Of a DNA stretch of 64,000 nucleotides, positions 18,691 through 28,134 are shown piece after piece; position 1 is the first letter of the stretch, and the number at the start of each line of letters is the position of its first letter. Source of the DNA: Actinomycetospora sp. NBRC 106378 (GTDB lineage: Bacteria > Actinomycetota > Actinomycetes > Mycobacteriales > Pseudonocardiaceae); the NCBI RefSeq assembly GCF_030269685.1, contig NZ_BSTT01000001.1:434001-498000 (forward strand), written 5' to 3'. The position numbers and the translations under genes are program-made. The notes under the pieces were generated by a model. The model did no database searches. It was not told the origin of the DNA and saw nothing but the letters and a program-made list of their open reading frames with translations.

Positions 18691-18738
18691 ACGGGCCCGG
18701 GAGACGACCCCATCGTGGGGTTCGCCTCCCGGGCCCGT
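18691..18738 (-). terminator. Terminator of the Mce operon
   Basis: A 13-bp perfect outer stem (ACGGGCCCGGGAG / CTCCCGGGCCCGT) encloses a second perfect stem (ACCCCA, loop TCG, TGGGGT). It lies 20 bases after the stop of the last Mce-associated gene and insulates rpoB from the Mce operon. Confidence 0.8.
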
Positions 18739-18757
18739 GGCACCGGGGACCGGAGGG

Positions 18758-19810
18758 TCAGACCGGCTTCAGCTCACTGATCTTCCAGCGCCCGTCCTCC
18801 TTGACCACCTGCACGGTGAGCAGGCCGGGGGCGTTCGTGGTCTGACCGTTCGTCGTGCGCTCGGCGGTGAACTGCACCAGCGCCAGGAGGGTGGCGTTGT
18901 CCGAGGAGAGCTGCTGGACGCCGATGTTGAGCACGGTCGCCGTCTGGCGCAGCTTCTGGTCCGTCGCCGGCTTCCGGATCGTCTGCTCGAAGACCGACAG
19001 GTACTCCGAGGCGAACGAGCCGGTCGCCTGCGACTTCGCCGCGTTCACCGAGTCGTCGAGCTTGGTGAAGTCGTAGGACAGGATCTGCTCGATCGCCTGC
19101 CGGGTCTGGCCGACGACCTCGGCCGTCCCGGCGACGTTCACCACCGCCTCGTTGGCGTAGGCAGTGCCCTCGGCCCGGTCGGACCGCGCGGCGACGAAGG
19201 CCCAGGTGCCGAGACCGAGGCTCAGGACGAGCACGACGGCGAGCACGGTCATCAGGCGGCGGGGGTTCGCCCCGAGCCCCGCCACGGGGCGCGTGACCGC
19301 CGCGGCGATCCGCCCGACGCGGGACCCGCCCCCGGACTCCTCGGCCACCGGCCGGGTCCGCCGGCCCGGCGCGGGACGCTCGAGCAGGGCCGTGCCGCCG
19401 CCACGGCGCGGCGACGGCTCCGGTGCGGACGGCGACGGCGTCATGGTCCGGCCGGTCCGACGCGCCTTCGGCGTCGGCCGCGCGGCGGCGCCGCGCTCCT
19501 CCGACTCGGTGCCCGTCCCGACGGCGGGCGTCGCGGCGGGCGCGTCACCCTCCGGCTCGGCGTCCGGGGTCGTGGTGTCCGTGGCGCCGTCGACCGGGGC
19601 GCCCGAGGGGGCGTCCACGGTCTCGGGCGCGCTCGCGGTGACCGGGGCGTCCCGGGTGGTCGGGTCCTCCGGCTCGGTCTCGACCGGCCGGCCGGACGCG
19701 GGGCCCGACTCGGTGCTCACGCCGCGGCGGCCGGGCGCACGCAGGCCGGCGACCTTCGGGCGGCGACCGGCGGGGGTGGTCGTCGTGGTGCTGCGGGTAC
19801 GGGGCGGCAT
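18758..19810 (-). CDS. Mce-associated membrane protein with long disordered N-terminus
   Basis: A 350-residue single-pass protein in the position of the Mas/Mam proteins that end many mce operons; in mycobacteria such proteins stabilise Mce complexes. Residues 1 to about 180 are Pro, Thr, Ala, Glu and Arg rich and probably disordered in the cytoplasm. One membrane helix follows (LMTVLAVVLVLSLGLGTWAF, about 187-206), then an external domain with GTAYANEAVVNVAGTAEVVG, TKLDDSVNAAKSQATGSFAS and VKEDGRWKISELKPV, the Mce-associated fold. It lies 14 bases after the preceding paralogue. The exact role is inferred from context. Confidence 0.8.
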   Translation of the reverse strand: MPPRTRSTTTTTPAGRRPKVAGLRAPGRRGVSTESGPASGRPVETEPEDPTTRDAPVTASAPETVDAPSGAPVDGATDTTTPDAEPEGDAPAATPAVGTGTESEERGAAARPTPKARRTGRTMTPSPSAPEPSPRRGGGTALLERPAPGRRTRPVAEESGGGSRVGRIAAAVTRPVAGLGANPRRLMTVLAVVLVLSLGLGTWAFVAARSDRAEGTAYANEAVVNVAGTAEVVGQTRQAIEQILSYDFTKLDDSVNAAKSQATGSFASEYLSVFEQTIRKPATDQKLRQTATVLNIGVQQLSSDNATLLALVQFTAERTTNGQTTNAPGLLTVQVVKEDGRWKISELKPV

Positions 19811-19824
19811 CGACGCTCCCTCCT

Positions 19825-20340
19825 CTAGCTCTGGCCCGCGGTCGGGGCGGCCTTGGAGGCCTTCCAGCCGTCCGGCGTGCGCTGCATGTCGACCTGGAAC
19901 AGCTGCTGCTTCTGCGTGGGCTGCTGGTTGGCGCTGGACGCCGTCACGTTGATCGCGACGATCGCGGAGGCCGTGCCCCGGTCGTCGTCGAAGGCCGTCA
20001 GCGAGGCCCCGGCGGGGGTCGCGACGACGGACGCCTGGGCCTTCTTGAGGCTGTCGGCGAACTGCTGGCGGACCTTCTGGTACTCGGAGAGCATCGGGTC
20101 GGTCAGCGAGGTCTGGGCGGCCTGCAGGTCGGCGTCGACCGTCTGCGGGCGCACGGTGTTGATGTTGACCACGATCTGCTCCGCGGCGTCCACCGCGACG
20201 TCACGGTCGTGGGCCTGGTTCGCGGTCGGGCCGTGCGACCCGATCCACCAGTAGACGCCGGCGGCGACGGCCGCGGCGAGGGCGAGCACCGTCAGGACGG
20301 CCAGGACGCGGACGGTCGTGCGCTGCGACGGGGCGCGCAC
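19825..20340 (-). CDS. Mce-associated membrane protein, short form
   Basis: A 171-residue protein with one N-terminal membrane helix (VLAVLTVLALAAAVAAGVYW, about residues 12-31) and an external domain resembling its downstream neighbour (AEQIVVNINTVRPQ, SLTDPMLSEYQKVRQQFADS, GTASAIVAINVTAS, TPDGWKASKAAP). The two Mas-like proteins probably form part of the Mce assembly in the envelope. The start is a GTG at 20340; the frame is open upstream but offers no better start. It lies 104 bases after mceF. Confidence 0.75.
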   Translation of the reverse strand: MRAPSQRTTVRVLAVLTVLALAAAVAAGVYWWIGSHGPTANQAHDRDVAVDAAEQIVVNINTVRPQTVDADLQAAQTSLTDPMLSEYQKVRQQFADSLKKAQASVVATPAGASLTAFDDDRGTASAIVAINVTASSANQQPTQKQQLFQVDMQRTPDGWKASKAAPTAGQS

Positions 20341-20444
20341 GCCCCGTCGCGTCGACGACGTCCCGTCTGCCTCGGGCTTGTCGAGCGTGTCGGTGGGGGG
20401 CAGGGTCCTCAGCTCCTCGGGGTGGGAGGCCCGCCGGTCGTTCG

Positions 20445-21848
20445 TCAGCCCAGACCCGGGATGACGATCGGCGGGGCACCGCGCCCGGAGTTCGCCAGGA
20501 CGTCGGCTGGGGACGACGACGTGGCGGAGAACGCGGTGGTCTGGTCTGCATTCTGCGACGAGGCCTGTGACGCCGATGACCCGGGGTTCCCGTTCTGGCG
20601 CTGGCCGGGGGCCGGAGCCGGTCGCTGACCGGGCGTGTAGGGCGTCGCGGGCACGGGCGTGATGTTCGGGTACGTCCCGGGCGGCGGGTTCCCGGGCGAG
20701 TAGTAGTACTGGTTCGGGTCGCGGACGCCGCCGCGCTTGCTGCCGTCGTCGTTCGGCGTGTGCTGCGCCCCGCGCGGGTCCACCGGCTGGTCCTGGGCAC
20801 AGAAGACGCGCGTGTCCATGGGGATGAAGGTCTGGTCCGTCGCGGGCCGCCAGCCGGCGTTGGGCTGGAGGTAACCGTCACGGCAGTAGGGCGGGTCCGC
20901 GATGTTGAGGACCAGACCGAAGTGCACCCGCCCGTCGCCGGGCACCACGGCGGGCGCCACCGCGGACAGGCCCGGGTAGGTCACGAGCAGCTGCTCCACG
21001 CCCGGGAGGCGCGGCTGGATGATCCGCACCGTGGTCAGCACGTTCGCGAGCACGCGCGACAGGTCCGGCCCGGTCTCCCGGATCAGTCCCTCGAGCTGCT
21101 GCGCGGCCGGTGGGGCGGCCCGGACCAGCCGACGGAGGTTCGGGTCGTCGGCCTTGAGCTGCGCCGTGAAGAGGTTCAGGTCGCGGCTGAACGACACGAT
21201 CTGGGGCCCGAGACTCGCCTGCGTGCCCAGCACGACGCGCCCGTCCCGGAGCAGCTGGGTGGTCTGCGGGAGCTGCTGGATCGCCGTCGACACCAGGGCG
21301 TTGGAGCTGTCGAGCAGGCGCTGCAGGTCCGGGCCGGTGCGGTCGAAGGCGGTGTAGAGCTCGTCGACCGTGGTGCGGAGCTCGGGGAGCGGGACCGAGG
21401 TCGCGAGCGAGTTCAGGTTCGCCAGCAGACCGTCGACGGGTGTGGGGGTGCGCACCCGGTCGACCGGGATGACGGACCCGTCCTCGAGATAGGGCCCGCC
21501 GTCGCGCGGCGGCTGCAGGTCGACGTACTGCTCGCCGACCGCCGAGCGGTTGGCGATCACGGCGACGGCCGACGCCGGGACGTCCGGGCTGTCCTTCTCG
21601 ATCTCGAGGTCGACCTCGAGGCCGGTCGGCGTGATCCGCATGTCGCCGACCTTGCCGATCTCGACGCCGCGGTAGCTCACCGACGCCTTCGGGAAGATGC
21701 CGCCGGAGTCCTTCATCTCGACCTTGACCGTGTACGGCCCGAGCCCGATGAGGGAGTCCGCCCCGACGTACCGGAAGGCGATGTAGCCGATCCCGACGAC
21801 CGAGAGGACGACGAAGAGGATCAGCAGGTTCCGGATCTTCTTCGTCAT
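20445..21848 (-). CDS. mceF: Mce family protein MceF
   Basis: Substrate-binding subunit of the Mce lipid importer. The 467-residue protein has an N-terminal membrane anchor (LLILFVVLSVVGIGYIAFRY), the Mce/MlaD beta-barrel domain (about residues 40-120, with ASVSYRGVEIGKVGDMRI and ANRSAVGEQYVDLQPP), a helical needle region and a Pro/Gln/Asn-rich C-terminal tail of about 130 residues, probably exposed. As sixth Mce gene it is assigned MceF by order. One base separates its start from the mceE stop. Confidence 0.9.
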   Translation of the reverse strand: MTKKIRNLLILFVVLSVVGIGYIAFRYVGADSLIGLGPYTVKVEMKDSGGIFPKASVSYRGVEIGKVGDMRITPTGLEVDLEIEKDSPDVPASAVAVIANRSAVGEQYVDLQPPRDGGPYLEDGSVIPVDRVRTPTPVDGLLANLNSLATSVPLPELRTTVDELYTAFDRTGPDLQRLLDSSNALVSTAIQQLPQTTQLLRDGRVVLGTQASLGPQIVSFSRDLNLFTAQLKADDPNLRRLVRAAPPAAQQLEGLIRETGPDLSRVLANVLTTVRIIQPRLPGVEQLLVTYPGLSAVAPAVVPGDGRVHFGLVLNIADPPYCRDGYLQPNAGWRPATDQTFIPMDTRVFCAQDQPVDPRGAQHTPNDDGSKRGGVRDPNQYYYSPGNPPPGTYPNITPVPATPYTPGQRPAPAPGQRQNGNPGSSASQASSQNADQTTAFSATSSSPADVLANSGRGAPPIVIPGLG

Positions 21849-21849
21849 G

Positions 21850-23094
21850 TCAGTTGCCCTCGCCCTGGGTCCCGGTGGTGCCGCCCGCGGTCCCGGTGGA
21901 TCCCGTGCCCGTCGTCGTGGTCGTGCCGGTGCCGGCCGTCGTCGGCGTCCCCGCTCCTGCTCCCGTCCCGGACGTCAGGACGCCGGGGAGTGCGATCGTC
22001 GGGGCACCCGTGGCCCCCTGCCGGTTCTGCAGCAGGCCGAGGATCTGGTTGATGTTCGTCGTGCCCGGGTTGACCCCGAGCAGGTTCTGCAGGAGCGACT
22101 GCAGCGAGAGCTCGACGGTCACGTCGATGTTCGCGTAGTCGCCCTTGATGACGTTCAGGGAGTTGTCGGCGAACGGGATCGTCAGCAGGATCTGCAGCGA
22201 GCCGGGCAGGGCGTCGCCGGAGGCGACCAGGTTGCCCAGGATCGGCTGCAGGGCCGTCAGGTCCGCGACGGTGTTCTGACCGGCCCGGTTGATGACGTCC
22301 GTCCCGACCACCGAGAGCCGCTGCAGGGCCTGCAGCGTGCCCACGAGCAGGCCGCGCTGCTGGTTGAGCACGTCGAGGCCCGGCTGCAGGTTGTCGATGA
22401 CGTTGGCGATCTTCGCCCGCTGGTCGGCCAGCGTCTTGGCGAGCCGGTCCACCGAGTCGAGCGCCCGCACGATGTCGGCGCGCTGCTGGTCGAGCGTCCC
22501 GACGAACACGTTGAGGTTGTCCAGCAGCGCCCGGATCTGGCCCTCGTTGCCGGAGAGCGCGTTGTTCAGCTCCCGGGAGATCGTCTGGATCTTCTCCACA
22601 CCGCCGCCGTTGAGCAGCAGCGAGAGGGCACCGAGGACCTCCTCGACCTGGGCTCCGACGTCGCTGCGGTCCAGCGGGATCACCGCGCCGCTCTGCAGCC
22701 GGCCCTGCGGGGCCCCGATGGCGGGGTTGCCCAGCTCGACGAACTTCTCGCCGAGGAGGCTGGTCTGGCGCAGCCGGGCCATCGCGTTGGCCGGGAGCAT
22801 CACGTCGCCGTTGACCGACATGGTCACCTCGGCGGTCCAGCCGTCGGGGGCGAGCCGCACCTCCCGGACGACCCCGACGGGGACGTCGTTCGTCCGCACG
22901 CTCGCGTTCGGCACGAGGTCGACGACGTTCGTGAAGAGCGCCGTCACGTCGTAGGGGTGGTCGCCGAGGGAGGCCCCGCCGGGCAGCGGCACCTCCTGGA
23001 TCGACTGCAGACCGCAGCCCGAGAGGCCCACCGCCGCGACCAGCGCGACGACCGCGAGCTGCCAGGCCCGGCGGATGCGAGACGTGGTGGTCAC
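21850..23094 (-). CDS. mceE: Mce family lipoprotein MceE
   Basis: Mce subunit with a lipoprotein signal: hydrophobic segment LAVVALVAAVGL followed by lipobox LSGC with Cys27 as the likely lipidated residue. The MlaD domain follows (DVTALFTNVVDLVPNASVRT, VGVVREVRLAPDGW, LLGEKFVELGNPA), then long helices and a Thr/Gly-rich tail. Fifth position and the lipobox match the MceE/LprK class. 414 residues. Its GTG overlaps the mceD stop by 4 bases. Confidence 0.92.
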   Translation of the reverse strand: MTTTSRIRRAWQLAVVALVAAVGLSGCGLQSIQEVPLPGGASLGDHPYDVTALFTNVVDLVPNASVRTNDVPVGVVREVRLAPDGWTAEVTMSVNGDVMLPANAMARLRQTSLLGEKFVELGNPAIGAPQGRLQSGAVIPLDRSDVGAQVEEVLGALSLLLNGGGVEKIQTISRELNNALSGNEGQIRALLDNLNVFVGTLDQQRADIVRALDSVDRLAKTLADQRAKIANVIDNLQPGLDVLNQQRGLLVGTLQALQRLSVVGTDVINRAGQNTVADLTALQPILGNLVASGDALPGSLQILLTIPFADNSLNVIKGDYANIDVTVELSLQSLLQNLLGVNPGTTNINQILGLLQNRQGATGAPTIALPGVLTSGTGAGAGTPTTAGTGTTTTTGTGSTGTAGGTTGTQGEGN

Positions 23095-24410
23095 CGTCCT
23101 CCTCCCGAGAGAGCGGAGATGAGGCCCTGACCGGGCGCCGTCGGCGCGGTCTGGTCCTGGGACGCCTGGCGCTCACCGAGCAGCTGCGTGGCGTTGCCGA
23201 GCGTGTTGGCCGCGAGCGGCGCGACCACCCTGTTCTGGTCGAGGAGCGCCGCCAGCTGCTGGAACGGCTGGAGCGCGTTGTTGAGCGCGGTCACGCCGGC
23301 CTGCGACTGCGTGGCGCACTGCACCTGCCCGGCGAGCAGGAGCGGCGGGAGCGGCGTCCCTGCCGGGAGGTTGGGCAGGAGGCCGCCCCCGAGCAGCGAG
23401 CAGAGGAGCTGCTCGCGACTGATCGGCGGCAGGCCGAGCCCGGGCGCCAGCACCGGCCGCACGTCGAGCGTGTCCGAGCTGGCGTTGAACGAGTTCGTGA
23501 GGTTGCCCAGGGCCAGCGGGGCGACGTCGGTGACCTCGGCGAGTGCCCGGCTCTGGCGCACCAGGATGTCGGTGATGCTCGCGAGCTGACCCACGTCGGT
23601 CCGCAGGCCGTCCCGGTTCTCCCGCACGAAGGACGCCACGTCCTCGAGGGCGGGCGGCAACACCTGGAGGACCTGGGAGAGGTTGCCGCGCTCCGCGGCG
23701 AGGAAGCCCGAGATGTCGGCGAGCTGGTTGTTCAGCAGCCGCACCTGCCCGTCGTTGCGGGCGAGCATGTTGGTGAAGACGCCGAGGTTGTCGACCGTGG
23801 CGAACAGGTTGCCGCGGTTGTCCGAGAGCGTCCCGACCGCCCCGGCGAGCTCGGTGATCGTCTGCTTGATCGCCTCGCCGTTCCCGCCGAGGGCGTTCGC
23901 CGACGAGCGGAGCAGGCCGTTGAGCGCCCCGTTCTGGTTGGCACCGTTCGGGCCCAGCGACGTCGCGAGCTGGTTCAGGCTCTGGTAGACGCGGTCGAGC
24001 TCGACCGGCACCGCGGTGCGCTGGACGGGGATGACGGCGCCGTCGTTCATCATCGGCCCGCCGGTGTAGTTCGGGCCGAGCTGGACGTAGCGGTCCGAGA
24101 CCAGGGTCGGGGCGACGATGACGGCCTTGGCGTCGGCCGCGATCGGCACCCGGTTGTCGACCTTGAGCTCGACGCGGACCACGTTGCCCATCGGCGTGAT
24201 GTCCTCGACGGTGCCGACCGGGACACCGTTCACGTCGACCGTGTTCTTGGTGTAGAGGCCGACCACGCTCGTGAAGTAGGCGGTGATCGTCCGGGAGCTC
24301 CCGCGCTGCAGCGCGTACCAGAGCCCGCCGGTCGCCACGAGCGCGACGATCAGGACGATCGCCAGGGTCCGGGCGAAGCTGTCGAACAGCGTCGTGATGC
24401 GCGTGGTCAC
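23091..24410 (-). CDS. mceD: Mce family protein MceD
   Basis: A 439-residue Mce subunit: membrane anchor (TLAIVLIVALVATGGLWYAL, about residues 14-33), MlaD domain (AYFTSVVGLYTKNTVDVNGV, PTLVSDRYVQLGPNYTGGP), then a long alpha-helical region and a Gln/Ala-rich end. In the assembled transporter the Mce subunits form a hexameric barrel and channel reaching across the envelope. The GTG start is three bases after the mceC stop and the stop overlaps mceE. Confidence 0.92.
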   Translation of the reverse strand: MTTRITTLFDSFARTLAIVLIVALVATGGLWYALQRGSSRTITAYFTSVVGLYTKNTVDVNGVPVGTVEDITPMGNVVRVELKVDNRVPIAADAKAVIVAPTLVSDRYVQLGPNYTGGPMMNDGAVIPVQRTAVPVELDRVYQSLNQLATSLGPNGANQNGALNGLLRSSANALGGNGEAIKQTITELAGAVGTLSDNRGNLFATVDNLGVFTNMLARNDGQVRLLNNQLADISGFLAAERGNLSQVLQVLPPALEDVASFVRENRDGLRTDVGQLASITDILVRQSRALAEVTDVAPLALGNLTNSFNASSDTLDVRPVLAPGLGLPPISREQLLCSLLGGGLLPNLPAGTPLPPLLLAGQVQCATQSQAGVTALNNALQPFQQLAALLDQNRVVAPLAANTLGNATQLLGERQASQDQTAPTAPGQGLISALSGGGR

Positions 24411-24413
24411 GGG

Positions 24414-25652
24414 TCAGCCCCCTCCCTGGGTCGGCTGCTGGGGCTGGGCCGGGGCCTGGGCCGGCGCCTGGGCCGTGGGTGCCTGGCCGACCGCCGCCGG
24501 GTTGATGAGCGGGATCCCGCCCGGGAACAGCGTGTTCAGGTTGACCCCCGACGCCTGGCCGGCCTGCAGCAGCGGGCCGCCGAGCTGGTTCACCGCGTTC
24601 GTGATCGCGGCCGGGTTCGGGTTGGTCAGCCCGCCGAGCAGGCCGCCCACGAACTGCTGCTGGGCCGCGGTGTCGTTCGGGTTGCAGCCGAGGTCGCCCG
24701 GCGGGTCCAGGTTGCAGATGTAGGCGTCGAACCAGCGGCCGTTGCCGACCACGTTCGCGAACACCCGCACGAACGGCGCGAGCAGGCGGATGCCGTTCTC
24801 GAGGTTCGCCGAGTTCTGCTGCAGCGTCGTCAGGACGCCGTTCAGGCTGTCCAGCGTCGGACCGAGCGTCGCCCGGTTGTCCGCCACGAGCCCGCGGAGC
24901 TGGTTCGACAACGCGATCGTGCCGTTGAGCAGATCGTCGATCGCGGCCTTGCGGCTGCGCAGCTCACCGAGCAGCAGGTTGCCGTTCTGGATGAGCACCT
25001 CGACGTCGCGGTTGCGGTCCGCCAGCACCTGCGTCGTCGCCCGGGTGTTCGCCAGGAGCTTCGCGAGCTGCTGGTCCCGGGACGAGATCGTCCGCGACAG
25101 CCGGGAGAGGCCGTCGAGGGCGGGCCGGATCGGGCCGGCCGACCCGTCGAGGGTCTGCGACAGCGTGTTCAGGCTCTCGCCGAGCTGGTCGGTGTTGAGC
25201 CCCTCCACCGTGGTGGTGAGGTCGGAGAACGCCTGGATGACGTCGAAGGGCGCCGTGGTGCGGCTCCGCGGGATCGACACGTCCGGGTCCAGCGGCTGGG
25301 AGCCCTCCGGGTCGAGCGCGATGTACTTCTGCCCCAGCAGCGTCTTGATCTCGATCGAGGCGCGGGTCTGGTCACCGATCCAGGCGTCCGGCGCCTTGAA
25401 CGAGATGACCACGTCGTTGCCGTCGAGCGCGACGTCGGTGACCGAGCCGACGCGGATGCCCGCGATCCGGACGTCGTCGTCGGGCTGGACCCCCGCCGCC
25501 TCCCCGAAGCGGGCGGTGTAGGTCGCCCCCTGCCCGATTAGGGGCAGGTCGCGGATGTTCAGCGACGCGAGGACGAGCAGCACGAGGACGAGCAGGCTCA
25601 CGGCGCCGATGACGATGGGGTTCCGCTTGCGGAACGGCTTCAGCCTCCTCAT
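24414..25652 (-). CDS. mceC: Mce family protein MceC
   Basis: A 412-residue Mce subunit from the ATG at 25652 (MRRLKPFRKRNPIVIGAVSL), overlapping the mceB stop as ATGA; a longer in-frame start is inside mceB and unlikely. It has a membrane anchor, MlaD domain (ARFGEAAGVQPDDDVRIAGI, KTLLGQKYIALDPEGSQ), helical needle and a tail of Pro, Gln and Ala repeats (QAPTAQAPAQAPAQPQQP). Confidence 0.92.
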   Translation of the reverse strand: MRRLKPFRKRNPIVIGAVSLLVLVLLVLASLNIRDLPLIGQGATYTARFGEAAGVQPDDDVRIAGIRVGSVTDVALDGNDVVISFKAPDAWIGDQTRASIEIKTLLGQKYIALDPEGSQPLDPDVSIPRSRTTAPFDVIQAFSDLTTTVEGLNTDQLGESLNTLSQTLDGSAGPIRPALDGLSRLSRTISSRDQQLAKLLANTRATTQVLADRNRDVEVLIQNGNLLLGELRSRKAAIDDLLNGTIALSNQLRGLVADNRATLGPTLDSLNGVLTTLQQNSANLENGIRLLAPFVRVFANVVGNGRWFDAYICNLDPPGDLGCNPNDTAAQQQFVGGLLGGLTNPNPAAITNAVNQLGGPLLQAGQASGVNLNTLFPGGIPLINPAAVGQAPTAQAPAQAPAQPQQPTQGGG

Positions 25653-26707
25653 CCCGAGCACCGCGCCGCATCGCTGATCACGCCGACCGGCAGGTCGATC
25701 TGGAGCGGGTTGGGGATCGGGAGCTGGACCGGCCCGGGCAGGGTCGTGTCGATGCGCACCCCCGCCTGGCACAGGTAGAAGTTGAACCAGGACCCGTAGC
25801 TGCCGGCCCGGCCGAAGTTGTTGGCCTTCTGCGGGATGTTCCGCAGCGCGTTCTGCACGAGGCCCCGGTTGCGGTTGAGGATGTCGGCCTCCTGCCCGAG
25901 CTTGACGATGTCGTCGCGCAGCGGGGGACGGGCGTCGGCGAGGAATCCGGCCGTGACCTGCGTGAGGTCGGCGATCGGCTGCAGCGTGGAGCCGATGGCC
26001 ACCCGGTCCTGGGCGAGGCCGCTCACCAGCTGCTGCAGCGACACGATGAGGCTCGAGAGCTTGTCGTCGCGGGCGTTCACGGTGTCGAGCGTCAGGTTCA
26101 GGTTGTCGATGACCCGTCCGATGACGGCGTCGCGGTCGGCGATCGTCGAGGTCAGGGAGGCGGTGCTGGCGAGCAGCTGGTTGATGTTCCCGCTCTCGCC
26201 CTGCAGCACCTGGATGATCTCGAAGGACAGCTTGTTGACGTCGTCCGGGCTGAGTGCCTGGAACAGCGGCTTGAAGCCGTTGAAGACCACCGTGAGGTTG
26301 AGCGGCGGCTGGGTCTGCGTCACCGGCACCACGCCGTCGGGCTGGAGGTACTGGTTCATCGGGCCGTTGCCGCGCTGGATGTCCAGGTACCGCTGCCCGA
26401 CGAGGTTCTGGTACTTGATCGCGTACCGGGCACCGATCGGGAGCTTCCGGGTGTCCTCGACGGTGAACGACACCTCCGCGACCGACCGGTCGACCACCTG
26501 GACGTCGGACACGCGACCGACCCGGACGCCCGCGATCCGCACGTCGCTGCCGGAGATCAGGCCGGACGCGTCGGTGAACCGGGCCTTGTAGGTCTCGGTC
26601 GAGGCGAAGAAGTTGTTCTGGATGGTGCCCAGGAGGAGCACCACCGACAGCACGGTGACGATCGCGAAGATGCCCAGCTTCACCAGCGGGGCGACCACGC
26701 CCCTCAT
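25649..26707 (-). CDS. mceB: Mce family protein MceB
   Basis: A 352-residue Mce subunit with anchor (LGIFAIVTVLSVVLLLGTIQ), MlaD domain (ARFTDASGLISGSDVRIAGV, KYQNLVGQRYLDIQRG) and helical region. It ends with a conserved short C-terminal segment (GSWFNFYLCQAGVRI...) typical of MceB. The ATG overlaps the mceA stop as ATGA. Confidence 0.92.
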   Translation of the reverse strand: MRGVVAPLVKLGIFAIVTVLSVVLLLGTIQNNFFASTETYKARFTDASGLISGSDVRIAGVRVGRVSDVQVVDRSVAEVSFTVEDTRKLPIGARYAIKYQNLVGQRYLDIQRGNGPMNQYLQPDGVVPVTQTQPPLNLTVVFNGFKPLFQALSPDDVNKLSFEIIQVLQGESGNINQLLASTASLTSTIADRDAVIGRVIDNLNLTLDTVNARDDKLSSLIVSLQQLVSGLAQDRVAIGSTLQPIADLTQVTAGFLADARPPLRDDIVKLGQEADILNRNRGLVQNALRNIPQKANNFGRAGSYGSWFNFYLCQAGVRIDTTLPGPVQLPIPNPLQIDLPVGVISDAARCSG

Positions 26708-28134
26708 CGGAGCTCCACCGTGGTGCCGCGCATCGTCGCGCCGGTCAGGTAGGGCGCGAACGCAGGCACCTGGGACGGGGCGACGCCCATCTGCATCGCG
26801 GTCAGCTCGGTCACGAGGCTGCGTTCCTCCGGCGAGTTGGGCGTGTTCGGCAGACCGATGTTCGCGGCGTCGATCCGCGCGGCCCCCTGCCCCGCGGTGG
26901 GCGCGGGCGCCGTGCTGGTGCCGGGGGTGTCGCCGCCGGTGCTCTGCGGCGTCGCGACCCGCGTCTGCACCCCACCGTTGTCACCGCCGGTGTTGGCCAT
27001 GTCCGCGTTGCTCGCCGCCGGCGGGGCGAACGACCCGTCCGCGAACGGTCCGCCCGGCGGGTACTGGGGGGCCTTGCCGTTCACGATGTAGCAGCGCGGC
27101 CCGCGGGTGTCCCGATAGGCCGGGGAGTCGCTCGGCACGTACTTGCCGCGGTCGATGACGATCTCCGCGGCGATCTGGATGCCGGTGTCCGGCTTGAGGA
27201 CGTCGTTGATCTTCGGGGTGAGGTCCGTGAGCTGCTGGAACAGGCACGGGAACTCGGGGCTGTAGCGGCGCAGGAGGTCCAGCACCGGGTACGACCGGGC
27301 CGCGAGCTCGATGATGTTCGCGCGGTTCGCCGCGAGGAACGTCGTCGTCACGTCCGAGGCCGAGGTGACCGACCGGAACGTCGACTCGAAGGCCGCGCGC
27401 TCCTGGACGAGCGTGCGGCTCGTCGTCACGAGGTTGTCCAGGGCGGAGAGCAGGTCCGGCAGCGCGGCGTTGTAGATGTCCGCGGTCGGGGCCAGCAGGC
27501 GCAGGTCGTTGATGAGGTCGGGCAGCGACGGGTTGATCCCGGTGAGGAACTGGTTGAGCTGCACCAGGGTCTGACCGGTCTGCGTGCCCCGGCCGGAGAG
27601 GGCCATGGAGATCGCGCCGAGGGTGTCGGAGAGCTTCTGCGGCTCGACCGCCTGGATGACCGGGAGCAGGTTGTTCAGCACCTGCTCGGTCTCGACGGCG
27701 TTCTGCGACCGGTCCTCGCCGATGAGGTCGCCGCCCTGCAGGCGTCGCGGCGTCGGGTTCGGCGGGATCTCGAGCGACACGTAGCGCTCACCGAACAGCG
27801 TCTTCGGGATGAGGCGGGCCGTGACGTTGCTGGGGATCGCGGTCAGCGCGTCCGGGTCCATCGCCATCTCGACGGTGGCCTTCTGCCCGTCCGAGGAGAC
27901 CGACCGGATCTCGCCGACGATCACGCCGCGGACCTTGACGTCGCCCTGCTTCGAGAGCTGGTTGCCGACCGTGTCGGTCTGCAGCGTCACCATCTCGACG
28001 GGCTTGAACACCTTGTTGAACTGCGCCAGGCAGAGCCCGACCACGAGCGCGATGATCAGCAGCAGCGCCACCCCGTAGAGCCGGCGGCGGGTCGAGGACA
28101 GCGGCGGGCGGAGGTCCTTCGTCGGCGCGGTCAT
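26704..28134 (-). CDS. mceA: Mce family protein MceA
   Basis: First Mce subunit of the transporter, 476 residues: membrane anchor (LYGVALLLIIALVVGLCLAQ, about 19-38), MlaD domain (VTLQTDTVGNQLSKQGDVKV, RLIPKTLFGERYVSLEIPP), long helices and a C-terminal tail of about 120 residues rich in Gly, Thr and Ala. The ATG overlaps the stop of the second YrbE gene. Substrates of actinobacterial Mce systems include fatty acids, sterols and related lipids; the sequence does not decide which applies here. Confidence 0.92.
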   Translation of the reverse strand: MTAPTKDLRPPLSSTRRRLYGVALLLIIALVVGLCLAQFNKVFKPVEMVTLQTDTVGNQLSKQGDVKVRGVIVGEIRSVSSDGQKATVEMAMDPDALTAIPSNVTARLIPKTLFGERYVSLEIPPNPTPRRLQGGDLIGEDRSQNAVETEQVLNNLLPVIQAVEPQKLSDTLGAISMALSGRGTQTGQTLVQLNQFLTGINPSLPDLINDLRLLAPTADIYNAALPDLLSALDNLVTTSRTLVQERAAFESTFRSVTSASDVTTTFLAANRANIIELAARSYPVLDLLRRYSPEFPCLFQQLTDLTPKINDVLKPDTGIQIAAEIVIDRGKYVPSDSPAYRDTRGPRCYIVNGKAPQYPPGGPFADGSFAPPAASNADMANTGGDNGGVQTRVATPQSTGGDTPGTSTAPAPTAGQGAARIDAANIGLPNTPNSPEERSLVTELTAMQMGVAPSQVPAFAPYLTGATMRGTTVELR

